A DNA stretch of 64,000 nt from Paenibacillus flagellatus (lineage in GTDB: Bacteria > Bacillota > Bacilli > Paenibacillales > NBRC-103111): the NCBI RefSeq assembly GCF_003217775.1, contig NZ_QJVJ01000014.1, positions 102,729 through 166,728 on the forward strand, written 5' to 3'. Both the position numbers and the translations under genes were made by a program. Each line of letters opens with the position of its first letter. Position 1 is the stretch's first letter. Below, in pieces: positions 8,537-18,573 of the stretch. The notes under the pieces were generated by a model. It saw only the letters and a program-made list of their open reading frames with translations, had not been told where the DNA came from and searched no databases.

Positions 8537-9586
8537 ATGGGCGGCAAATTAAGAGCGGCGATCGTCGGATCGACCGGGTACGGCGGAGTGGAGCTGATCC
8601 GGCTTCTGCTGCAGCATCCGAATGTGGAGATCGCCTCGGTCGTATCGTCGTCGAACGCGGGCGCGCTTTACGCGGAGGGGTATCCGCATTTGACGGAGAT
8701 CGTAACGGACCGGCTGGAAGCGATCGATCCGGAGGCGATGAAGAGCAAGGCGGACGTCGTCTTCCTGGCGACCCCGCACGGCGTCAGCACGGAGCTGACT
8801 CCGAAGCTGATCGAAGCGGGGCTCAAGGTCATCGACGTGTCCGGCGACCTGCGGCTGAAGCGCGGAGACGTGTACGAGAAATGGTATAAGCATAAGCCGG
8901 CGGCGCCGGAGTATTTGGAGCGGGCCGTGTACGGACTGTGCGAGGTGTTCGGGGACGACGTGCGCGGCGCCGATCTGATCGCCAACCCGGGCTGCTTCCC
9001 GACGGCGACGGCGCTGGGGCTCGTGCCGCTTCTGGCGGAGCGCTGGATCGATCCGTCCACCATCATTTCCGACGCGAAGACGGGCGTATCGGGAGCGGGA
9101 CGCGGGCTCGGATTGACGCACCACTATTCGGAGATCAACGAAAACACGCTCGCGTATAAAGTAAACCGGCATCAGCATACGCCGGAAATCGAGCAGACGC
9201 TCAGCCGCATAGCGGACGAGGAAGTGACGATGACGTTCACGACGCATCTGCTCCCCATGACGCGCGGCATTTTGGTGACGAGCTATGCGAAGCTGAACGC
9301 GGCGAGGACGGACGAGGAAGTGCTTGACCTGTTCCGGAAGTATTACGAAGGGCGCCGCTTCGTGCGCATCCGTCCGGCGGGCAAGCTGCCGGCGACGAAG
9401 GAAGTGTACGGCTCGAACTATTGCGACATCGGGGTATCCGTCGACGAGCGGACGAACCGGGTGACGGTCATTTCCGTCATCGACAATTTGGTGAAGGGCG
9501 CGGCCGGTCAAGCGGTGCAAAACTTGAACCTGATGATGGGCTGGGACGAAGGAATGGGCTTGGCGTTCACGCCTGTCTATCCTTAA
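8537..9586 (+). CDS. argC: N-acetyl-gamma-glutamyl-phosphate reductase
   Basis: 349 aa from ATG 8537, which follows GGGGAGGGTG at 8522-8531; the frame stays open upstream to 8450 but lacks an SD there. It is the third step of ornithine synthesis: NADPH-dependent reduction of N-acetylglutamyl phosphate to the semialdehyde. The Rossmann motif is IVGSTGYGGVELIRLL, and the catalytic Cys is residue 153 in NPGCFPTA. It is the first gene of a seven-gene arginine cluster, directly behind the promoter/operator at 8430-8458. Confidence 0.97.
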   Translation: MGGKLRAAIVGSTGYGGVELIRLLLQHPNVEIASVVSSSNAGALYAEGYPHLTEIVTDRLEAIDPEAMKSKADVVFLATPHGVSTELTPKLIEAGLKVIDVSGDLRLKRGDVYEKWYKHKPAAPEYLERAVYGLCEVFGDDVRGADLIANPGCFPTATALGLVPLLAERWIDPSTIISDAKTGVSGAGRGLGLTHHYSEINENTLAYKVNRHQHTPEIEQTLSRIADEEVTMTFTTHLLPMTRGILVTSYAKLNAARTDEEVLDLFRKYYEGRRFVRIRPAGKLPATKEVYGSNYCDIGVSVDERTNRVTVISVIDNLVKGAAGQAVQNLNLMMGWDEGMGLAFTPVYP

Positions 9587-9666
9587 ACCCCCAAAAAACT
9601 ATCTCGCGTCTTCGGACTTATTCCGACTATTTTCCGTGTATGAAGAAAGATGGTGATGGTTGCGGT

Positions 9667-10899
9667 ATGGCGCAGCATGGCGAATTTGTAGTGGTGGAGA
9701 ACGGCTCGGTGACGACGCCGAGAGGGTTTCGGGCCGGCGGGCTGCATTGCGGGCTCAAAAAAACGCAGCGCAACGATTTGGGCGTCATCGTATGCGACGT
9801 GCCGGCGGCGGCGGCGGGCGTCTATACGCTGAACGCGTTTCAGGCGGCACCGCTCAAGGTGACGAAGGAGAGCATCGCGGTCGAAGGCAAGCTGCAGGTC
9901 ATGCTTGTCAACAGCGGTAACGCGAATGCATGTACGGGCCAGCAAGGCGAGGACGACGCGCGCACGATGCGGTCGGAGGCGGCGAAGGCGTTCGGCGTAC
10001 CGGATCATTACGTCGGCGTCACGTCGACCGGCGTCATCGGCGAGCTGCTCAAGATGGATAAAGTGACGGCGGGCATCGCCGCGCTTCCGCCGAAGGTATC
10101 CGCAACGGACGAAGGCGGCGAGGAGTTCAGCCAAGCGATTTTGACGACCGACCTGGTCAAGAAGACAATCTGCGTCAAGCTGACGGTGGACGGCCGTACG
10201 GTACATATCGCCGGAGCGGCCAAAGGATCGGGCATGATTCATCCGAACATGGCGACGATGCTCGGCTTCATGACGACGGACGCGGCGGTATCGTCCGCGG
10301 CGCTGCAGAAGCTGCTGAACGAAGTGACGGATTCGACGTTCAACATGATTACGGTCGACGGCGATACGAGTACGAACGACATGGTCGTCGTCATGGCGAG
10401 CGGTTTGGCCGGCAACGGCGAGCTGCACGAGAGCCACCCCGACTGGGAAGCGTTCGCGGCGGGGTTCCGTTATGTCGGCGAGGTGCTGGCGAAAGCGATC
10501 GCCCGCGACGGCGAAGGGGCGACCAAGCTGATCGAGGTGAGCGTCGTCGGAGCGGAGTCGAAGGAAGCGGCCCGCGCGTTCGCGAAGACGGTCATCGGGT
10601 CGAGCCTCGTCAAGTCGGCCTGCTTCGGAGCGGATGCGAACTGGGGGCGAATCATCGCGGCCGTGGGGCGCGCCGGGTACCCGGTCAATACGGAGACGGT
10701 CGACATCCGGCTCGGCGACATCGTCACGTTGGAGCAGTCCCGCCCGGTTCGGTTCGACGAGGAGAAGGCGGCCGAATATTTGAAGGGCGATTTCGTCCTC
10801 ATCCATGTCGATCTGCATATGGGCTCGAGCAGCGCCACGGCATGGGGCTGCGACCTGACCTACGACTACGTGCGCATTAATGCGGCTTACCGGACTTGA
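9667..10899 (+). CDS. argJ: Bifunctional ornithine acetyltransferase / N-acetylglutamate synthase
   Basis: 410 aa from ATG 9667, the usual ArgJ length; an in-frame ATG at 9640 is an alternative. ArgJ moves the acetyl group from acetylornithine back to glutamate, closing the acetyl cycle. The precursor cleaves itself before Thr197 in MATML, giving two subunits; KGSGMIHPNMATML and GDTSTNDM are family signatures. No separate argA or argE is present, consistent with a recycling pathway. It lies 80 bases after argC. Confidence 0.96.
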   Translation: MAQHGEFVVVENGSVTTPRGFRAGGLHCGLKKTQRNDLGVIVCDVPAAAAGVYTLNAFQAAPLKVTKESIAVEGKLQVMLVNSGNANACTGQQGEDDARTMRSEAAKAFGVPDHYVGVTSTGVIGELLKMDKVTAGIAALPPKVSATDEGGEEFSQAILTTDLVKKTICVKLTVDGRTVHIAGAAKGSGMIHPNMATMLGFMTTDAAVSSAALQKLLNEVTDSTFNMITVDGDTSTNDMVVVMASGLAGNGELHESHPDWEAFAAGFRYVGEVLAKAIARDGEGATKLIEVSVVGAESKEAARAFAKTVIGSSLVKSACFGADANWGRIIAAVGRAGYPVNTETVDIRLGDIVTLEQSRPVRFDEEKAAEYLKGDFVLIHVDLHMGSSSATAWGCDLTYDYVRINAAYRT

Positions 10900-10961
10900 T
10901 CATCGTCATCATCATGTTATCGATATAGAAACGGCAGCGAATAAAAGGAGATACCGGTTCG

Positions 10962-11750
10962 ATGAGCAACGGCTGTTTTGTGATGAAATGCGGGGGAAGC
11001 ACGCTTGCGGCGCTTCCCGAAGCGTTTTTCCTCGATTTGAAGAAGCTGCAGGAACAAGGAACGGTCCCCGTCATCGTGCACGGCGGCGGGCCGGCGATTT
11101 CCGATACGCTCGGCAAGCTCGGCATCGAGACGGAGTTCGTGAACGGGCTGCGCAAGACGAACGAAGCGGTGCTCGACGTCGTCGAGATGGTGCTGTCCGG
11201 CCAGATCAACAAAGAAATCGTCCGCAAAATCCAGCAGTCCGGCGGGAAGGCGATCGGCCTCTCCGGCGTGGACGGCCATTTGATCCAGGCGAAGCCGGTG
11301 GCGAACGCGCACGAGGTCGGCCTCGTCGGCGACGTGACCGACGTGAACGCGACGATCGTCCAAGGCATCGTCGACATGGGCTACATGCCGGTCATCGCGC
11401 CGGTCGGCATCGGCGAGGGCGCTCAGCGGTACAACATTAACGCCGATACGGCGGCCGGTGCGGTCGCGTCCCGGATCGGCGTCGCACGGATGATCGTCGT
11501 AACGGACGTCCCCGGCATCCTGAAGACGGTCAACGGCGAGAAGCGGGTTCTGCCGGTCGTGACGGTGGCGGAGATCGAACGGATGATCGAGAGCGGCGAC
11601 ATCTACGGCGGCATGATCCCGAAGGTGCGCGCGGCGATTCAGTGCATTCAGGGCGACGTGAAGGAAGTCGTCATCGTGAACGGCAGCGAGCCGGAGGTGC
11701 TCAGCAAGGTGCTGCGCGGAGACGAGATCGGCACGCGGATCCAGAAGTAA
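10962..11750 (+). CDS. argB: Acetylglutamate kinase
   Basis: 262 aa, ATG 10962 with AAAGGAGA upstream. It phosphorylates N-acetylglutamate. The amino acid kinase fold shows the N-terminal MKCGGSTL lysine motif, the glycine loop VHGGGPAISDTL, the substrate segment NGLRKT, and the C-terminal GGMIPKVRAAIQ that contacts ATP. The N-terminus is short, without the extra helix of arginine-inhibited hexameric forms, so this is probably the dimeric type. It lies between argJ and argD in the operon. Confidence 0.96.
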   Translation: MSNGCFVMKCGGSTLAALPEAFFLDLKKLQEQGTVPVIVHGGGPAISDTLGKLGIETEFVNGLRKTNEAVLDVVEMVLSGQINKEIVRKIQQSGGKAIGLSGVDGHLIQAKPVANAHEVGLVGDVTDVNATIVQGIVDMGYMPVIAPVGIGEGAQRYNINADTAAGAVASRIGVARMIVVTDVPGILKTVNGEKRVLPVVTVAEIERMIESGDIYGGMIPKVRAAIQCIQGDVKEVVIVNGSEPEVLSKVLRGDEIGTRIQK

Positions 11751-11783
11751 CCCCCTATTACGATACGAAACGGAGTGATTGCG

Positions 11784-12974
11784 ATGAGCGAGCAGCAAAG
11801 CGCGCTGTTCCCGACGTACGCCAGATTCCCGATTACGCTGGTCAAAGGGGAAGGCAGCCGTCTTTGGGACGACAAGGGGAAAGAGTATCTCGATTTCGCC
11901 AGCGGGCTGGCGGTCACCAACCTGGGGCACGTGCCGAAGCGGGTCAAGGAGAAGCTCGTCGAGCAGCTCGGCGAGCTGTGGCACGTGAGCAACCTGTTCC
12001 ACATTCCGAACCAGGAGAAGCTGGCCCGGCTGCTCGTCGACAACAGCTGCGCGGACGCCGTCTTCTTCTGCAACAGCGGAGCGGAGGCCAACGAGGCCGC
12101 GATCAAGCTGGCGCGCCGGTACAACGCGAAGGTGCTCGGCAAGCCGCGTCACGAGATCATTACGTTCCACACGTCGTTCCATGGCCGGACGCTGGCCACG
12201 CTGACGGCGACGGGGCAGGACAAGGTGAAGGAAGGCTTCCATCCGCTGCCCGAAGGGTTCGTCTACGCGCCGTATAACGACGCCGACGCGCTCAAGAGCT
12301 ACGTGACGGACAAAACGTGCGCCATCATGCTCGAGCTCGTGCAGGGCGAAGGCGGGGTCAATCCGGCTAGCGAGGCGTTCGTACAGGAAGCGGTACGGCT
12401 GTGCAAGGAGCACGACCTGCTGCTCATCATCGACGAAATTCAGACCGGCATGGGCCGGACCGGCAAGCTGTTCGCCTACGAGCACTACGGCATCGAGCCG
12501 GACATTTTCACATTGGCCAAAGGGCTGGCCAGCGGCTTCCCGATCGGCGCCATGCTCGGCAAGGCGAAGCTGCGCGACGCGTTCACCGCGGGCAGCCACG
12601 GCTCCACGTTCGGCGGAACGCCGATCGCGACGGCGGCCGGCATCGCCACGGTGGAGACGATGGTCGAGGAGAAGGTGCCGCAGCGCGCGGCGGAGCTGGG
12701 CGCGTATTTCATGGAGCAATTGAACGCGAAGCTGGCGGGCAACCCGCTCGTGAAGCAAATTCGCGGCAAAGGACTGCTCCTCGGCATCGAATGCACGCGG
12801 CCGGCGTCCGAGTTCATTCCGGCGATCCACGAGGCGGGCTTGCTCGTGTCGGCGGCGGGCCCGAACGTCATCCGGCTGCTGCCGAACCTGCTCGTCACCC
12901 ATGAGGAGGCCGACCGGGGCATCGATATCGTCGCGGGCGTGCTGGCGCAAAAAGCGGCCGCCGCGGTTCAATAA
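11784..12974 (+). CDS. argD: Acetylornithine aminotransferase
   Basis: 396 aa from ATG 11784, with GGAGTGA at 11772-11778. A class III PLP aminotransferase converting acetylglutamate semialdehyde plus glutamate to acetylornithine. The PLP-binding Lys is residue 246 in TLAKGLASG; CNSGAEANEAAIKLAR and IIDEIQTGMGRTG are the fold signatures. It follows argB after 33 bases. The family includes ornithine and succinylornithine transaminases, but the operon context fixes the role. Confidence 0.95.
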   Translation: MSEQQSALFPTYARFPITLVKGEGSRLWDDKGKEYLDFASGLAVTNLGHVPKRVKEKLVEQLGELWHVSNLFHIPNQEKLARLLVDNSCADAVFFCNSGAEANEAAIKLARRYNAKVLGKPRHEIITFHTSFHGRTLATLTATGQDKVKEGFHPLPEGFVYAPYNDADALKSYVTDKTCAIMLELVQGEGGVNPASEAFVQEAVRLCKEHDLLLIIDEIQTGMGRTGKLFAYEHYGIEPDIFTLAKGLASGFPIGAMLGKAKLRDAFTAGSHGSTFGGTPIATAAGIATVETMVEEKVPQRAAELGAYFMEQLNAKLAGNPLVKQIRGKGLLLGIECTRPASEFIPAIHEAGLLVSAAGPNVIRLLPNLLVTHEEADRGIDIVAGVLAQKAAAAVQ

Positions 12975-13045
12975 GCCGTTTTCCATACTACGATAACCGG
13001 GCGGACCTCTTCACGGAGGCCGTCCTGCATAAAGGAGGAGCACCG

Positions 13046-14005
13046 ATGTCCGATACGTTGACGCAGGACATGGCGGCCAGCTTGAAGGGCCGGGATTTTC
13101 TCGGGCTCGTCGATTATGCGCCGGAAGAAATCCGTTACTTGATCGATCTCGCGATCGAGCTGAAGAAGAAGCAAAAGGCGGGCGAACCGTACCAGCCGCT
13201 GAAAGGCAAAACGCTCGGCATGATTTTCGAGAAATCGTCCACCCGTACCCGCGTGTCGTTCGAGGTCGGGATGTACCAGCTGGGCGGGCATGCGCTGTTT
13301 TTGAGCAAAAACGATTTGCAGATCGGCCGCGGCGAAACGATTTGGGACACCGCCCAGACGATGTCCCGCTATCTCGACGGCATCATGATCCGCACGTACG
13401 CGCATCGCACCGTCATCGATCTGGCGCGCGGAGCGACCGTACCGGTCATCAACGGGCTGACGGACCGGTCCCACCCGTGCCAGGCGCTGGCCGATTACCA
13501 GACTGTCCTGGAGAAGAAAGGCAAGCTGCAGGGGCTCAAAATCGCGTATATCGGCGATGGGAATAATATGGTACACTCCTTAATGATGGGGGCTGCCAAG
13601 CTCGGCCTCCATATGGCCGTGGCGTCGCCGGAAGGCTACGACCCGGATCCGGAAGTGACCGCGAATTCCCGCGAGAACGCGTCGAAGACGGGCGGCTCGC
13701 TGCTGCTTACCCGCGACCCGAAAGAAGCGATTGCCGACGCCGACGTCGTCTACACCGACGTATGGGCGAGCATGGGCTTCGAAGCGGAACAGGCGGCGCG
13801 CGAAATCGCATTCCAAAATTATCAGGTGAACGAAGAGCTGACCCGCTACGCGAAGAAAGATTTTCTGTTCATGCACTGCCTGCCCGCGCACCGCGGCGAG
13901 GAAGTGAGCGAAGGCGTCATCGACGGACCGAACTCGATCATTTTCGATCAGGCGGAAAACCGGCTGCACGCGCAAAAAGCGGTCATGGCCGCTTTGATGG
14001 GATAA
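13046..14005 (+). CDS. argF: Ornithine carbamoyltransferase
   Basis: 319 aa, ATG 13046 behind AAAGGAGGAG. It joins ornithine and carbamoyl phosphate to make citrulline. Carbamoyl phosphate binding motif KSSTRTRVSFEVG, then the HPCQALADYQT segment, and the ornithine-binding FMHCLPAHRGEEV loop with its Cys. Carbamoyl phosphate synthase genes (carAB), which accompany argF in B. subtilis, are absent here and must be elsewhere. Confidence 0.97.
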   Translation: MSDTLTQDMAASLKGRDFLGLVDYAPEEIRYLIDLAIELKKKQKAGEPYQPLKGKTLGMIFEKSSTRTRVSFEVGMYQLGGHALFLSKNDLQIGRGETIWDTAQTMSRYLDGIMIRTYAHRTVIDLARGATVPVINGLTDRSHPCQALADYQTVLEKKGKLQGLKIAYIGDGNNMVHSLMMGAAKLGLHMAVASPEGYDPDPEVTANSRENASKTGGSLLLTRDPKEAIADADVVYTDVWASMGFEAEQAAREIAFQNYQVNEELTRYAKKDFLFMHCLPAHRGEEVSEGVIDGPNSIIFDQAENRLHAQKAVMAALMG

Positions 14006-14037
14006 TACGCGGGATGCGCAGAACAGGGGCGCCGCTG

Positions 14038-14066
14038 CGCCGGCCGATGGTTCCGAAAGGCCGGCG
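14038..14066 (+). other. GC-rich hairpin in the argF-argG gap
   Basis: CGCCGGCC (14038-14045) pairs perfectly with GGCCGGCG (14059-14066). A second GC-rich inverted repeat, CCGCGGCC with near-complementary downstream bases, follows at about 14086-14105. No T-run follows either. The 144-base gap is the widest in the arginine cluster. It may be an RNA processing or stability element, or part of a weak internal promoter region. Confidence 0.4.
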
Positions 14067-14149
14067 CGGGCGAACCCCGCGGCCGCCGTACCGCGGCCCG
14101 CACCCGAAGCGATTAACGACGCATCATCATTAAAGGAGACCGAATACCG

Positions 14150-15388
14150 ATGGCGAAACAAAAAATCGTACTGGCCTACTCCGGCGGGCTGGATACTTCC
14201 GTCATTTTGACGTGGCTGAAAGAATCGTTCGACGCGGAGATCATTACATTTACCGCCGACATCGGACAGAAGGACGAGCTGGACGGTCTCGAGGAGAAGG
14301 CGCTGCGCACCGGCGCGACGAAAGCGTACATCGACGACCTGCGCGACGAGTTCGCGAAAGATTTCATCTTCCCGATGTTCCAGGCGGGCGCCTTGTACGA
14401 GGGGCAATATTTGCTCGGCACGAGCATCGCGCGTCCGCTCATCGCGAAGCGGATGGTCGAAATCGCCCGCGCCGAGGGCGCGACGGCGATCGCTCACGGC
14501 GCGACCGGCAAGGGCAACGACCAAGTACGCTTCGAGCTGACGGCGGCCGCGCTGGCGCCGGAGCTGGAAGTGATTGCGCCTTGGCGCATCGAGGAGTTCC
14601 GCGAGCAGTTCCCGGGCCGCGCGGAAATGATCGCTTACGCCGAGAAGCACGGCATTCCGGTCACCGCGACGGCCTCCAAGCCGTATTCGACCGACCGCAA
14701 CCTGCTGCACATCAGCTTCGAGAGCGGCATGCTCGAGGACCCGTGGTTCGATCCGAGCGCGGATTCGAACCGTGACATGTACGTGTTGAGCCGTGCGCCG
14801 GAAGAGGCGCCGGACCAAGCGGAATACGTCGAGCTCGGCTTCGAGCGGGGAGACTGCGTCTCCGTGAACGGCAAGCGGATGAGCCCGCTCGAAGTGATGG
14901 AGACGCTGAACGAGCTGGGCGGCAAGCACGGCATCGGCCGCGTCGACATGGTCGAGAACCGGTTCGTGGGCATGAAGAGCCGCGGCGTATACGAGACGCC
15001 GGGCGGCACGATCCTGTTCGTCGCCCATCGCAAGATGGAGTCGCTGACGATGGACCGCGAAGTGATGCACCTGCGCGACTCGCTCATTCCGAAGTATGCG
15101 TCGCTCGTCTATAACGGCTTCTGGTTCGCTCCGGAGCGTCTCGCGATTCAAGCGCTCGTGGACGAGAGCCAGAAAAACGTCACCGGTACGGTGCGGCTGA
15201 GACTGTACAAGGGCAACATTATGGGCGCCGGCGTGCAAAGCCCGGTCAGCCTGTACAACCCGGACATCGCGACGATGGAAGCGGACCCGTCCAAAGCGTA
15301 CAATCAAGGGGATGCCACCGGCTTCATCCGGCTGAACGCGCTCCGTCTGCGCGTCGCGTCCGGCGTCGCCCAGAACGCGAAGAAGTAA
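14150..15388 (+). CDS. argG: Argininosuccinate synthase
   Basis: 412 aa, ATG 14150 with AAAGGAGA. It condenses citrulline and aspartate using ATP. The N-terminal PP-loop is [28 protein letters not shown] binds aspartate/citrulline, and [17 protein letters not shown] is also conserved. Pairing with argH just downstream is the common argGH module, here fused to the argCJBDF cluster. Confidence 0.97.
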   Translation: MAKQKIVLAYSGGLDTSVILTWLKESFDAEIITFTADIGQKDELDGLEEKALRTGATKAYIDDLRDEFAKDFIFPMFQAGALYEGQYLLGTSIARPLIAKRMVEIARAEGATAIAHGATGKGNDQVRFELTAAALAPELEVIAPWRIEEFREQFPGRAEMIAYAEKHGIPVTATASKPYSTDRNLLHISFESGMLEDPWFDPSADSNRDMYVLSRAPEEAPDQAEYVELGFERGDCVSVNGKRMSPLEVMETLNELGGKHGIGRVDMVENRFVGMKSRGVYETPGGTILFVAHRKMESLTMDREVMHLRDSLIPKYASLVYNGFWFAPERLAIQALVDESQKNVTGTVRLRLYKGNIMGAGVQSPVSLYNPDIATMEADPSKAYNQGDATGFIRLNALRLRVASGVAQNAKK

Positions 15389-15502
15389 ACGAATCGAATC
15401 CGATTTCCGTTAGAATGCTAGGCGGACCGTGCGAAGGCAAGGAGGCGACAGCCGTCCTTGCCTTTCGAGCGCCTGCGCCGCCGATGACCCGAGGAGGGAA
15501 TA

Positions 15503-16924
15503 GTGAGCGTGTCGAAGCTTTGGGGTGGACGATTTACGAAGAAGACGGACCAGCTCGTCGAGGAATATACGGCCTCGATTCTGTTCGACAAAGAGCTGGC
15601 CGAGGAAGACATTCAAGGCAGTCTGGCGCACGTGAAGATGCTCGGCAAGTGCGGCATTTTGCCGGCGGCGGACGTGGAGAAAATTCAGGACGGCCTGCAC
15701 AAGGTCATGCAGATGATTCGCCGGGGCGAAGTCGAATTTTCCGTATCCGACGAAGACATCCATATGAATATCGAGAAGACGCTGATCGAGGAGATCGGTC
15801 CGGTCGGCGGCAAGCTGCATACGGGGCGGAGCCGCAACGACCAAGTGGCGACGGATATGCATTTGTACTTGCGGAAGCGGGTCGTGGAATTCGTCGGCAT
15901 GCTCGTCAAAGTGCAGGAAACGCTCATCGGACAAGCGAAGGCGAACCTGGACACGATCGTGCCGGGCTACACGCACCTGCAGCGGGCGCAGCCGATTTTG
16001 TTCGCGCACCATATGATGGCGTACGTCTCGATGTTCGAGCGCGACATCGAACGGCTTCGTGACAGCTACAAGCGCATTAACGCGCTGCCGCTCGGTGCGG
16101 GCGCCCTGGCGGGAACGACGTTCCCGATCGACCGCCACTTCGTGGCGGAGCAGCTCGGCTTCGAGCGCGTCTACGAGAACAGCTTGGACGCGGTGAGCGA
16201 CCGCGACTTCATCGTCGAGTTTTTGTCCAATGCCTCGCTCATCATGGCGCATTTGTCGCGGCTGTGCGAGGAGCTCGTCCTCTGGTCGAGCACCGAGTTC
16301 CAGTTCGTCGAGCTGGACGACGCCTTCTGCACCGGAAGCAGCATCATGCCGCAGAAAAAAAATCCGGACGTCGCGGAGCTCGTGCGCGGCAAGACCGGCC
16401 GCGTCTACGGCAACCTCGTCGGCATGCTGACCGTGCTGAAAGCTTTGCCGCTTGCATACAACAAGGATATGCAGGAAGACAAGGAAGGCATGTTCGACAC
16501 CGTGCGGACGCTGCAGGGAGCGCTCCAGCTGTTCGCGCCGATGATCGCCACGATGAAGGTGAATCGCGACCGGATGCGGCAGGCGGTCAATCAGGATTTC
16601 TCCAACGCGACGGACATCGCCGATTACTTGGTCGGCAAAGGCTTGCCGTTCCGACAGGCGCACGAAGTGATCGGCAAGACGGTGCTCTACTGCATTCAGA
16701 ACAAGAAGTACCTGCTCGATCTGACGCTCCAAGAGTTTCTGCAATTCTCGGAGCTGTTCGACGACAACATCTACGACGTGCTCCAGCCGGAAAACGTCGT
16801 CAACGCCCGCAACGTATACGGCGGGACGGCGACGCCCCAAGTGTCGGCCGCCATCGGCCGCGCGGAGGAAACCGTCCGGAGCAATGCGGCTTGGGTCGAG
16901 GAATATCTCGAGAAAAGCAAGTAA
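15503..16924 (+). CDS. argH: Argininosuccinate lyase
   Basis: 473 aa from GTG 15503 with GAGGAGGGAA at 15491-15500. It splits argininosuccinate to arginine and fumarate, the last step. The N-terminal LWGGRF and the fumarase-superfamily signature [12 protein letters not shown] are present. [12 protein letters not shown] and the catalytic His segment [10 protein letters not shown] match the family. It is the last gene of the operon and ends at a shared convergent terminator. Confidence 0.97.
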   Translation: MSVSKLWGGRFTKKTDQLVEEYTASILFDKELAEEDIQGSLAHVKMLGKCGILPAADVEKIQDGLHKVMQMIRRGEVEFSVSDEDIHMNIEKTLIEEIGPVGGKLHTGRSRNDQVATDMHLYLRKRVVEFVGMLVKVQETLIGQAKANLDTIVPGYTHLQRAQPILFAHHMMAYVSMFERDIERLRDSYKRINALPLGAGALAGTTFPIDRHFVAEQLGFERVYENSLDAVSDRDFIVEFLSNASLIMAHLSRLCEELVLWSSTEFQFVELDDAFCTGSSIMPQKKNPDVAELVRGKTGRVYGNLVGMLTVLKALPLAYNKDMQEDKEGMFDTVRTLQGALQLFAPMIATMKVNRDRMRQAVNQDFSNATDIADYLVGKGLPFRQAHEVIGKTVLYCIQNKKYLLDLTLQEFLQFSELFDDNIYDVLQPENVVNARNVYGGTATPQVSAAIGRAEETVRSNAAWVEEYLEKSK

Positions 16925-16951
16925 GCGTAAGCTCGGCAATAAAGCCAAAAC

Positions 16952-16990
16952 AAAACTCCCGCCCATCATGATCATGAGCGGGAGTTTTTC
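16952..16990. terminator. Bidirectional terminator between argH and the DUF4097 gene
   Basis: ACTCCCGC (16955-16962) pairs with GCGGGAGT (16978-16985), flanked by an A-run on the left and a T-run on the right. It can therefore end both converging transcripts. Confidence 0.85.
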
Positions 16991-16993
16991 GTA

Positions 16994-17887
16994 TTACTTT
17001 TCTCGGATCTCGATGCTGCCGAAGCTCGAGCGCGCTTCCAGCAGCGGCCCGCCGGAGCCTACGCTGCCTTGGAACGAGTGATCGGTATCGTCGCGGGATT
17101 TCAAGCCGGCCACGTCGACGTCGATACCGCCGGAATCGTTTTTCAGATCGACGCGAAGCGCATCGCCTTGGGGGACTTCCGCCTCGATGTTCCCGGTGTC
17201 GGTCGACAGCTCGACCTTCTCCGCCACCTTGTCGAGCGACATGTCGATATTGCCGAACGACGTCTTCGCCTTCACTTTTTCGGTCGCCGCGATACGCCGC
17301 GCTTCGATCCGGCCCGCATCGGTTTGGAGCTCCAGTCGGTCGCCGCCGTATTCGTCGACGGAGATGCGGCCGAAGCTCGTGCGAAGGGACAGCTTGTCGG
17401 CTCGGACCGCCCGGGATGCTTCGATATCGCCCGCATCGGTCGTCAGCTCGATCTCTTGGAAGGAACGATCCGGCAGCGCCACCTCGAACCGCAGCTTCGA
17501 CCATGAGCCGTCCATCAGGGATACGAGCTCGAAAATGTTGAAATTGAACCAATTGTCCTGCTGCTTCTCATACCTCAAGTCGGCGGTCACCGTACCGTTG
17601 CGGCTGGTGAGGTCGATATCGGCGGCGTGCTGCACCCGATCGTTCGTCGTTCCCGCCAGGCGGAAATGGATATCGTCGTCCTCGCTCCGGACGAACACGA
17701 CGTCGGAGAAGTCCGAATGAATCGAAAGGCGGTTGACGTCCCGGGACGGCGCCGTCTTCTCCAAATCGATCGTCGCGGCATCTTGGCGGAAGCCCTCGGC
17801 CGACGAATAGACGACCCAGGCGCCGGCGATGCCGACCCCGAAACAGATGAATCCCAAAGCGAGCAGCGTTTTTCGAATCCAGCCCAT
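16994..17887 (-). CDS. DUF4097-family envelope protein (LiaX/YvlB-like beta-helix)
   Basis: 297 aa. An N-terminal TM anchor or signal (residues ~5-28) is followed by an external domain of repeating beta-strands with recurrent motifs such as ELTTDAGDIEA, LRTSFGRISV, LQTDAGRIEA, AKTSFGNIDM and LSTDTGNIEA. This is the DUF4097 repeat. Members such as LiaX and YvlB are linked to cell-envelope stress sensing. It sits two bases after the DUF1700 gene, so the two are cotranscribed. Confidence 0.82.
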   Translation of the reverse strand: MGWIRKTLLALGFICFGVGIAGAWVVYSSAEGFRQDAATIDLEKTAPSRDVNRLSIHSDFSDVVFVRSEDDDIHFRLAGTTNDRVQHAADIDLTSRNGTVTADLRYEKQQDNWFNFNIFELVSLMDGSWSKLRFEVALPDRSFQEIELTTDAGDIEASRAVRADKLSLRTSFGRISVDEYGGDRLELQTDAGRIEARRIAATEKVKAKTSFGNIDMSLDKVAEKVELSTDTGNIEAEVPQGDALRVDLKNDSGGIDVDVAGLKSRDDTDHSFQGSVGSGGPLLEARSSFGSIEIREK

Positions 17888-17889
17888 CG

Positions 17890-18405
17890 TTACAACCCCC
17901 TGACCGCGTTAACGTTCCAGCGAACATATTTGCCGGCCAGCTTCAAAAACCTCGGTCCGACATAGGACATGCCGACCGCAAGGACGAGCCCGAGGCCGAA
18001 CATGCCGACACATACGAAAATGACGAACAGCAGCTCCGTCAAGCCGCCCGGCAACCCGTTGGCGACGAAGTAAAGAAACGGAGCGCCCAAGAGAACGACG
18101 CCGACGACGCCCAAGGCGAACAGCACGGCACATACCGCAATGAACGGACCAAGGATGAAAATCAGATTGAACAGCACGAGCGCGGCGCCCGCGATCAGCT
18201 TGCCGATCGACGAATCGCCCTTATTCGGGGGAGCGCCGCCGCCGCCTTGGTACAGGATTCGGTAAGCGATCTGCTCTTCCGGCTCGCCGTTCGCCATCGC
18301 CCGATAAAACAAATCCTCGTATCGCTGCAAAATGTGCGTGCGGTCCGGCTCCGGGACGCCGCGCAGCTTTTGCTCCAACAGCTCGAAAAATTCCGCTTTC
18401 GTCAT
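17890..18405 (-). CDS. DUF1700-family membrane protein
   Basis: 171 aa from the ATG at 18405; an ATG two codons upstream (18411) is too close to the GGAAGGGTG SD. The N-terminal ~50 residues are helical and charged (MTKAEFFELLEQKLRGVPEP), the DUF1700 head, followed by three or four TM segments. DUF1700 and DUF4097 genes are usually neighbours, often with a PadR regulator, which is absent here. A role in envelope stress is inferred from the pairing only. Confidence 0.75.
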   Translation of the reverse strand: MTKAEFFELLEQKLRGVPEPDRTHILQRYEDLFYRAMANGEPEEQIAYRILYQGGGGAPPNKGDSSIGKLIAGAALVLFNLIFILGPFIAVCAVLFALGVVGVVLLGAPFLYFVANGLPGGLTELLFVIFVCVGMFGLGLVLAVGMSYVGPRFLKLAGKYVRWNVNAVRGL

Positions 18406-18499
18406 TCGCATTCACCCTTCCGGCCGTAATCCATCATGATCGCATCATACCGTAAATTCGTCATACCCCTGTAGTCCCGTTCGTCATATGACCCGTCAT

Positions 18500-18540
18500 A
18501 AGAAAAAGAAAAAGACGGGAGGAACAACGTTCCCCTCGTC
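18500..18540 (-). terminator. Terminator of the VanW gene (minus strand)
   Basis: On the minus strand, GACGAGGGGAAC and GTTCCTCCCGTC (18540-18514) form a 12-bp stem with one mismatch and one wobble, followed by a long T-rich stretch (18513-18500). Confidence 0.7.
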
Positions 18541-18573
18541 CAATCCATGCGGACAGATCGTGTCGCGCGGCAT

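Noticed and set aside
10917..12986. 689-aa minus-strand open frame over argB-argD
   Set aside because: It overlaps two certain arginine genes and is rich in Arg, Asp and His, the typical composition of an antisense shadow in GC-rich DNA.
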